From contig CALJER010000026.1 in NCBI GenBank assembly GCA_938074535.1, positions 1 through 43,912 on the forward strand: a stretch of DNA of 43,912 nucleotides, in the 5' to 3' direction. Both the position numbers and the translations under genes were made by a program. Of the stretch, positions 38,821 to 43,912 are shown in pieces. Each line of letters opens with the position of its first letter. Position 1 is the first letter of the stretch. Under the pieces are notes generated by a model. That model saw only the letters and a list, made by a program, of their open reading frames with translations, did no database searches and was not told where the DNA came from. The DNA comes from an uncultured archaeon. GTDB taxonomy: Archaea; Hadarchaeota; Hadarchaeia; Hadarchaeales; WYZ-LMO6.

Positions 38821-40671
38821 GAACTCCCCAAGCCCCAGCTCCCTCACCTTCTCCTCCTTGGGGATCCCCTCCTCGTCCCACCCCACCATCCGGTAGTAGG
38901 CGTCGAGCATCTCCTCGAAGGTCTTCCTGTCGAGCACCTGCCCCCGGGAGAAGCCGTCGGGGAGGGGCTCGGTGAAGAACCTCTCCGGCAGGGTGTCGTC
39001 CTTCCTGGTTATTCCCTCCCTCACGTTGAACAGCCTCTGGAGGGTCCAGATCCTCTCCCCGATCCTGTCCACCTCCCCTTCATCGATCTCCCACCCCGTG
39101 ACGGCGGAGAGGGAGGAGGCCATGAGGGAGGGTGTGAAAACGATGCCGGCGAAGAACTTGCAGAGCACGGCGGACTCCACCACGGTGTACCTGCGCTCCA
39201 GGGCCACCTCGGCCTTCACCTTCTCCAGATCCAGGGCCTGGGGATCTAGCGGGGAGTCCAGGGGGTACATCCAGGTCATCGTTCCTATGTCCAGGTAGAG
39301 CATGCCGGTGGTGATGTGGCATCCCCCCCTGTTGCCCAGGGCGTAGGTGAGGGCCATCCCCTTCATGCCCCTGGGCTCGTAGCCCGCGTACTCCAGTCCT
39401 TTGGTCTGCATGGCGTACTTCTCCGACCCCCTTCCGAGCTTCCTGGCGGCCAGCCTGGTGCCTTCGGCCAGCAGATCCCCTATTCCCCTCCTCTCCCCTA
39501 TCCTCCTCACCAGCTCCACCATGGTTTCCCCGTTCCCCCAGCTGAGATCCAGTCCGTCTGCCTCCTCCCTTTTGAGCAGTCCCTTCTCGTGGCACTCCAT
39601 GGCGAAGGAAATCGCCCTCCCGCAGCTTATCCCGTCCATCCCATACTCGTTGACGAGCTGGTGGCAGATGGAGACGGTTTCCAGATCGGAGTTCCCGCAT
39701 CCGGCCCCGAAGGTGTTGACGTGCTCGTACTCCGGTCCCCAAACCACCATTCCCCGATATGGACCCGATTTCACCACCGAGACCCTGCCGCAGGCTATAG
39801 GGCACCCGAAGCACCCCACCTTCTTCACCAGCAGGGTCCTGGAGAGGGTGGGACCGGAGAGCTTCTCCCACTCCTCGAACCAGCCGCTCTGGAAGTTCCT
39901 GGTGGGGAAAGCGGCGATGCCGCTGGTGAAGGAGGTCATGGCGTCCGTGCCGTAGAGGTGGAGGGAGCGGACGAAGGGCTCGGACTTCCACACCTCATAC
40001 ATCTTCTTCACCACCTCCGAGACCTTTTCGGGCTCCGCCACCTTCACCCCCCCGTGCCCCCTGACCGCCACCGCCTTCAGCTTCTTGGAACCCATCACCG
40101 CCCCCGCCCCGCATCTCCCCGCGGCCCTCCCCTCGTCGTTGATGATGGAGGCGAACCTCACCAGTTTTTCTCCGGCCGGCCCTATGCAGGCCACCCTCAC
40201 CTCCTCGTCCCCTAGTTCCTTCCTTATCCTCTTCTGCGTCTCACCGGTGGTGGCACCCCACAGGTGCTGTGCCTTCCTCAGCTCCACGGAGTCGTCGTCT
40301 ATCCACAGGTAGACGGGTGAGGGCGAGACCCCCTCCACGATCAGGGCATCGTACCCCGCGAACTTCAGCTCGGGTCCCCAGTGTCCCGCCGAGCTGGACC
40401 AGCCCAGGATGGAGGTGAGAGGCGATTTGAAGGTCACCACGTACCTCCCGGTGGGTATCCTGGTGCCGGTGAGGGGGCCGGTGCAGAAGAAGAGCTTGTT
40501 CGACTCGCCCAGGGGGTCCGCCCCGGCTGGGACCTCCTTGAGGAGGAGATAGCTCCCCAGACCCACCCCCCCCAGGAACTTCCTGGCAGGTTCCGGGGGA
40601 AGGCCCTCCTTCACGATTTTACCCGTGGAGAGGTTCACCCTCAGCATCTTTCCCGTGTATCCGCCCTTCAT
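38806..40671 (-). CDS. Tungsten-type aldehyde:ferredoxin oxidoreductase
   Basis: 621 residues. The N-terminal domain starts MKGGYTGKMLRVNLSTGKI and includes FLGGVGLGSYLLL and FFCTGPLTGTRIPTGRYVV. The [4Fe-4S] ligands are in VGCFGCPIACGR (about residue 285) with the fourth cysteine late, in AVLCKFFAG. Pterin-binding stretches include SGIAAFPTRNFQSG, YGMDGISCGRAISFAMEC and YEPRGMKGMALTYALGNRGGCH. Such enzymes oxidise aldehydes to acids with ferredoxin, or run in reverse. The ORF continues upstream, but the family N-terminus starts at ATG 40671, which overlaps the stop of the ferredoxin gene (ATGA). Confidence 0.95.
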   Translation of the reverse strand: MKGGYTGKMLRVNLSTGKIVKEGLPPEPARKFLGGVGLGSYLLLKEVPAGADPLGESNKLFFCTGPLTGTRIPTGRYVVTFKSPLTSILGWSSSAGHWGPELKFAGYDALIVEGVSPSPVYLWIDDDSVELRKAQHLWGATTGETQKRIRKELGDEEVRVACIGPAGEKLVRFASIINDEGRAAGRCGAGAVMGSKKLKAVAVRGHGGVKVAEPEKVSEVVKKMYEVWKSEPFVRSLHLYGTDAMTSFTSGIAAFPTRNFQSGWFEEWEKLSGPTLSRTLLVKKVGCFGCPIACGRVSVVKSGPYRGMVVWGPEYEHVNTFGAGCGNSDLETVSICHQLVNEYGMDGISCGRAISFAMECHEKGLLKREEADGLDLSWGNGETMVELVRRIGERRGIGDLLAEGTRLAARKLGRGSEKYAMQTKGLEYAGYEPRGMKGMALTYALGNRGGCHITTGMLYLDIGTMTWMYPLDSPLDPQALDLEKVKAEVALERRYTVVESAVLCKFFAGIVFTPSLMASSLSAVTGWEIDEGEVDRIGERIWTLQRLFNVREGITRKDDTLPERFFTEPLPDGFSRGQVLDRKTFEEMLDAYYRMVGWDEEGIPKEEKVRELGLGEFLPLR

Positions 40672-41165
40672 CCCTTCACCTCCTTCAGGGCCTCGCCGGA
40701 GAGCATGAGCCCCGCGAGCAATTTCTGGGCCGCGGAGATCCTGTTTTTCAGGCCCGCCGTTTCCGAGGGCACCAGCTCCAGGGCCCCGGTGGGGCAGGCC
40801 TTCGCACACTCCGGGTCGCCGTCGCAGAGGTCGCAGACCCTGACCACGTTGGTTTCCTCGTCGAGCACGATGGCTCCGAACGGGCACACGTTCAGGCACC
40901 AGGTGCATCCTATGCATTTCTGCGGATCCACCTTTATCCTGTGCCTCTCGTCCACCTCCAGCGCCCCTTCCGGACAGGAACTCACGCAGGGCGGTTTCTC
41001 GCAGAACTGGCAGCTGAGGGGAAGGAAGAAGTAGGGCGGTACGAAGGTCACCCTTATCAGGGCCTTTTTGGGGTTGTACTCCTTCTTTTTGGCGTCCAGA
41101 CAGGCGAGTTCGCACGTTCTGCAGCCGGTGCACTTGTCCAGGTCCACCCGGAGGTACAGGCGCAT
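40668..41165 (-). CDS. Four-cluster ferredoxin, AOR electron partner
   Basis: 165 residues with four cysteine groups: KCTGCRTCELACLD, CQFCEKPPCVSSCPEGAL, KCIGCTWCLNVCPFGAI and CDLCDGDPECAKACPTGAL. This is the HycB/FdhB-type layout with four [4Fe-4S] clusters, often encoded next to AOR as its electron carrier. I chose ATG 41165, which has GGGAGG just before it, over the GTG at 41180. TTTTTAA at 41190-41195 lies about 25-30 nt upstream. Co-translated with the AOR gene. Confidence 0.92.
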   Translation of the reverse strand: MRLYLRVDLDKCTGCRTCELACLDAKKKEYNPKKALIRVTFVPPYFFLPLSCQFCEKPPCVSSCPEGALEVDERHRIKVDPQKCIGCTWCLNVCPFGAIVLDEETNVVRVCDLCDGDPECAKACPTGALELVPSETAGLKNRISAAQKLLAGLMLSGEALKEVKG

Positions 41166-41195
41166 TTCCTCCCTTTTCACCCGAAGGTTAAAAAC

Positions 41196-42935
41196 TTATT
41201 TCCCTTCGCCCCCGAGTTCGGAGAGGAACTCGGCGCCGGGCATTTCCCTGAAGCTCCTCACCACCTCCTCCGGGTCACCCTCTTTCACCAGCCTCCCGTC
41301 CAGCATGAGGAGGGCCCTGTGTGAGATCTCACGGACGAAGTCCAGGTGGTGGCTCACCACGATCATGGTGAGGCCCATCTCCCTGTTGAGGAGCTTCAGC
41401 ACGTTGGTCACCCCGCGCAGGGTGAGGGGGTCCAGGTCCCCGAAGGGTTCGTCCAGGAAGAGGAGGCTGGGGCGGAAAAGGAGCTCGAGCGCTATGGCCA
41501 GCCTGATCCTCTCCCCCCAGGAGAGCTCGAAGGTCTTCCTCTCCAGCACCTCCTCGCCGAGCCGGCAGAGCCTCAGGGTGGGCTTTACCACCCTGGAGAC
41601 GGCCTTCCAGGGGGCCACGGGGAAGAGCTCCTCCACCAGGTTCTCCCCCAGCCCGAGCTCCCTCAGCCTTGCCTCCGCCTCCTTCTCCGGGTAGTCGGTG
41701 AGTCTGTAGAGGGCGTCCACCACCTCCTCCCTGAGGCCCAGCTCCCTGGCCTTGAGCCTGGCACGGGCGACCGCCCTCTCCCCCTTCACCCCCATCCTGG
41801 ACATGGCCAGCTCCTTCACCGTGGCGTGGTAGGGGAGGTCCAGCTCCTGGTGGAGCCTCCCTATCCTCCTCCTCACCTCCATCGCCCGGTAGCTCAGCCT
41901 GGTGATGTCCACCGTCCTTCCCCCCATCCTGTACAGGACCTCACCCTCGTCGGGCAGCTCCAGACCCGAGAGAAGCCTGAGCAGGACGGTCTTTCCCACC
42001 CCCGACGGTCCCACGATGGAGAGGATCTCTCCCTCCCTCACGTCGAAGCTCACCCCCCTGAGCTCGAAGGTCTCCCGCAGCACCTCGGCGTGGTACTTCT
42101 TCCTGAGGTTCCTCACCTTCAGGAGGGTTCTGCGCCTGGGAGGGGAGAGGGGAAGGGGCGGCTCGAGCTGGGAGAGGAAGCGTGAAATCACCTCCCTGGG
42201 AGGACCCACCGCGAGGATCCTCCTCTCCAGCCACATCACCCTGTCGGAGAGGGCGAGCAGGAGGGAGGGCAGATGGGAGGCCACGACCACGGAGACCCCC
42301 AGCTTTTCCCTGGCTCTCCTTATCTCGTCCACCGCCTGCTTCTTGGTGGCCGGGCAGGTCATGGTCACGGGCTCGTCCAGCAGGAGGAGGGGCTTCTCCC
42401 CCAGGGCCAGCTGCCTGGCCAGCACCAGCCTCTGCTTTTCCCCCCCGCTGAGGGTGAAGGCGGGATGCCCGGCCTTGTGCAGCAGCCCCACCCTTTCCAG
42501 GAGCTCCCTGCCCTTCCCCTGGAGCCTCTGGAAGTCCTCGGAGTCCTCGGGCGGGAGGGGAGCTGCCTCGTCCCCCGTTTCGAGCGCGTTGAGCCTCCTC
42601 ATCACGTTTTCCAGAACGGTTCCTTCCCAGAGGCCGAAGGAGCGCTGGAGGTGGAGGGCGGTCAGCTCCCTCAGCCTGCTGAAGGCCTCCGGGGGGGAGG
42701 AAGGGGTGACGGTGATTTCCCCCATCCTTATCTCCCCCTTCTCGAAGGGGAGCGAGCCCCTGAGCACGCGGATGAGGGTGCTCTTTCCCCCCCCGCTTCT
42801 GCCTATGACGCCCAGGATCTCCCCCCTCCCCAGGTCGAAGGAAAGGTCCTCGAGGGCCTCCACCCTTCCCCCACCCTCGAGCGAATAGCTCTTGCAAAGG
42901 CCCCTGACGCTGAGGAGAGCGCCCCCTGGCTCCAT
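41196..42935 (-). CDS. AtwA-like double ABC ATPase (divergent paralogue)
   Basis: 579 residues, two ABC domains, no membrane segment. Domain 1: Walker A GRSGGGKST, Q-loop LHLQRSFGL, signature LSGGEKQRL, Walker B LLLLDEPVTM. Domain 2: GPSGVGKTV, LHQELDLPYH, LSWGERIRL and LLFLDEPFGDLDP. The overall layout is that of methyl-CoM reductase component A2, but the zinc-ribbon insert seen in the copy at 30540 is missing and similarity is lower. Domain 1 reads EPVTM where a D is usual after the catalytic glutamate. It is divergent from a B12-binding radical SAM gene 53 nt away. A different activation target is possible. Confidence 0.75.
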   Translation of the reverse strand: MEPGGALLSVRGLCKSYSLEGGGRVEALEDLSFDLGRGEILGVIGRSGGGKSTLIRVLRGSLPFEKGEIRMGEITVTPSSPPEAFSRLRELTALHLQRSFGLWEGTVLENVMRRLNALETGDEAAPLPPEDSEDFQRLQGKGRELLERVGLLHKAGHPAFTLSGGEKQRLVLARQLALGEKPLLLLDEPVTMTCPATKKQAVDEIRRAREKLGVSVVVASHLPSLLLALSDRVMWLERRILAVGPPREVISRFLSQLEPPLPLSPPRRRTLLKVRNLRKKYHAEVLRETFELRGVSFDVREGEILSIVGPSGVGKTVLLRLLSGLELPDEGEVLYRMGGRTVDITRLSYRAMEVRRRIGRLHQELDLPYHATVKELAMSRMGVKGERAVARARLKARELGLREEVVDALYRLTDYPEKEAEARLRELGLGENLVEELFPVAPWKAVSRVVKPTLRLCRLGEEVLERKTFELSWGERIRLAIALELLFRPSLLFLDEPFGDLDPLTLRGVTNVLKLLNREMGLTMIVVSHHLDFVREISHRALLMLDGRLVKEGDPEEVVRSFREMPGAEFLSELGGEGK

Positions 42936-42988
42936 CTCTCCATTTAAACCCTCGATGGGGCTAAAAGGGAAATCCCCCCCATTTGGGT

Positions 42989-43912
42989 GTGAGGACGGTC
43001 ACGCTGGCCTCCCCCGAGGTCTACTCCTACGGTGCCATGCTCATCGGGGGGGTGCTGAGGGAAAGGGGTTACAGGGTCAGGCTGGTCCGCGGGCTGGAGG
43101 GACTCGAGGGAGAGCTGGTGGGCCTGAGCCTGACCTCCCTCTCCCACCTCCGGGAGGCCAGGAGAGTGGTGCCCCTTCTGAGGGGAAGGGGTGCCAGGGT
43201 GGTGGTGGGGGGGCCCATCACGCAGGTGCCCGAGCTGGTCCTGAGGTCCCTTCCGGAGGTGGATGCGGTGGTGGTGGGGGAAGGGGAGAGCACGGCTCCC
43301 GAGCTCTTCGAGGCCCTCTCCTCGGGAAGGGAGCTGGAGGAGGTGGAGGGGCTGGCCTTCCTGAGGAACGGGGAGGAGGTGAGGACCCCTCCTGCGGAGC
43401 CGCCGGAGCTGCGGGGCAGGCCCCTGCCCGAGATACCGCCCGATGTGTGGAAGCAGGACATAAGGGGGGCCCAGGTCTACCTGGAGACCCACAGGGGATG
43501 CCTGGGGGGGTGCGGTTTCTGCCAGGTCCCCTGCTTCTTCGGCCGCAGGGTGAGGTCGAGGCCGCTGGAGGAGATCGTGAGGGAGGCGGAGGCCTTCAGG
43601 GAAAGGGGGGTGAGCAGGATTTCCCTCTTCGGAGGCACCTCCACTCACTACGGCAGGGAGAGGGGCGCGGAGGGGGACTTCATAGAACTCCTGGAAAGGG
43701 TGAGCGGAGTGCTGGGGCCTCGGAACCTCTCCGTTCCGGATCTGAGGGTGGACGAGAGCAGCAGGGAGGTGCTGGAGGCCCTGAAGAGGTACACCATAGG
43801 CTTCGTGCTCTTCGGCATAGAGTCGGGGAGCGAGCGGATGCTGTGGAAGATGAGGAAGGGAATCACGGTGGAGAAGATACGGGAGGGGGTGGAGAGGGCC
43901 AGGGAGGCGGGG
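42989..43912 (+). CDS. B12-binding-domain radical SAM protein, 5' part (cut by window end)
   Basis: 308 codons are present with no stop. The N-terminal ~100 residues (VTLASPEVYSYGAMLIGGVLRERGYRV, VVVGGPITQVPELVL, DAVVVGEGE) form a cobalamin-binding-like Rossmann domain. The radical SAM cluster motif follows in ETHRGCLGGCGFCQVPC (C-x3-C-x2-C), then RISLFGG and VLFGIESGSERML. This matches the methanogen B12/radical SAM families; one such enzyme methylates a glutamine in methyl-CoM reductase. GTG 42989 is used as start; GGCTAAAAGG at about 42959 could be its TATA region. The function here is not determined. Confidence 0.85.
   Translation, partial: MRTVTLASPEVYSYGAMLIGGVLRERGYRVRLVRGLEGLEGELVGLSLTSLSHLREARRVVPLLRGRGARVVVGGPITQVPELVLRSLPEVDAVVVGEGESTAPELFEALSSGRELEEVEGLAFLRNGEEVRTPPAEPPELRGRPLPEIPPDVWKQDIRGAQVYLETHRGCLGGCGFCQVPCFFGRRVRSRPLEEIVREAEAFRERGVSRISLFGGTSTHYGRERGAEGDFIELLERVSGVLGPRNLSVPDLRVDESSREVLEALKRYTIGFVLFGIESGSERMLWKMRKGITVEKIREGVERAREAG

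Overview
The window is archaeal. It carries topoisomerase VI (both subunits), eIF1A, a Rio1 kinase with a Dim2-type KH protein, a TFB transcription factor, Alba, an archaeal lipid geranylgeranyl reductase, EndoQ, TiaS and intron-bearing tRNA genes. The DNA is GC-rich with heavy AGG/GAG codon use. Many genes start with GTG inside the stop codon of the gene before (GTGA). Several others have a TATA-like box about 26-30 nt before the start codon and no clear Shine-Dalgarno, which suggests leaderless transcripts. The gene set is euryarchaeal in style. Two AtwA-like ABC proteins (methyl-CoM reductase activation family) and a methanogen-type B12/radical SAM protein suggest an uncultured lineage near methanogens or Hadarchaeota, but no mcr gene is visible and the placement is tentative.

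Layout. 1-4925: the end of a LeuA/CimA-type synthase, then eIF1A, rio1, dim2, top6B and top6A in one tight run. 4975-5128: tRNA-Asn with two apparent introns, followed by a 465-nt gap. 5594-7559: an ornithine cyclodeaminase/alanine dehydrogenase-type enzyme converging on a DHH phosphoesterase. 7630-7742: a CAT-anticodon tRNA with two introns, probably tRNA-Ile2. 7781-17692: EndoQ, lysA with a class III aminotransferase, hisH-hisF, glnA, a pentameric ligand-gated ion channel homologue, a Nudix hydrolase, aspS and alba.

17732-19963 is the least explained block. It holds two regulators with separate operator-like DNA, including five tandem palindromes about 21 bp apart, and an AAA+ ATPase with a very basic tail. 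19994-23918 returns to housekeeping genes (PHP, AMMECR1, Mut7-C RNase, geranylgeranyl reductase, TFB).

24004-26348 is an AT-richer sulfur-transfer/Fe-S island: TusA-like, DsrE-like, an IscS with Asp at the PLP-lysine position, IscU and a 51-residue Cys-rich protein. 26415-30479 holds a DUF429 protein, tiaS (the enzyme that would modify the CAT tRNA above), argS and a small AbrB-like protein. 30540-33246 joins AtwA, a QueG-like 2x[4Fe-4S] protein and a zinc-ribbon protein.

33293-41165 is a redox/acyl-CoA cluster: an HdrD-like CCG protein, an unknown protein, a GlcD/VAO-type flavoprotein, two CoA-transferase subunits, and a convergent aldehyde:ferredoxin oxidoreductase with its four-cluster ferredoxin. 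Together these look able to oxidise a hydroxy acid or aldehyde and activate the acid with CoA; the substrate cannot be read from sequence. The window ends with a second, divergent double-ABC AtwA-like protein and the start of a B12-binding radical SAM gene.
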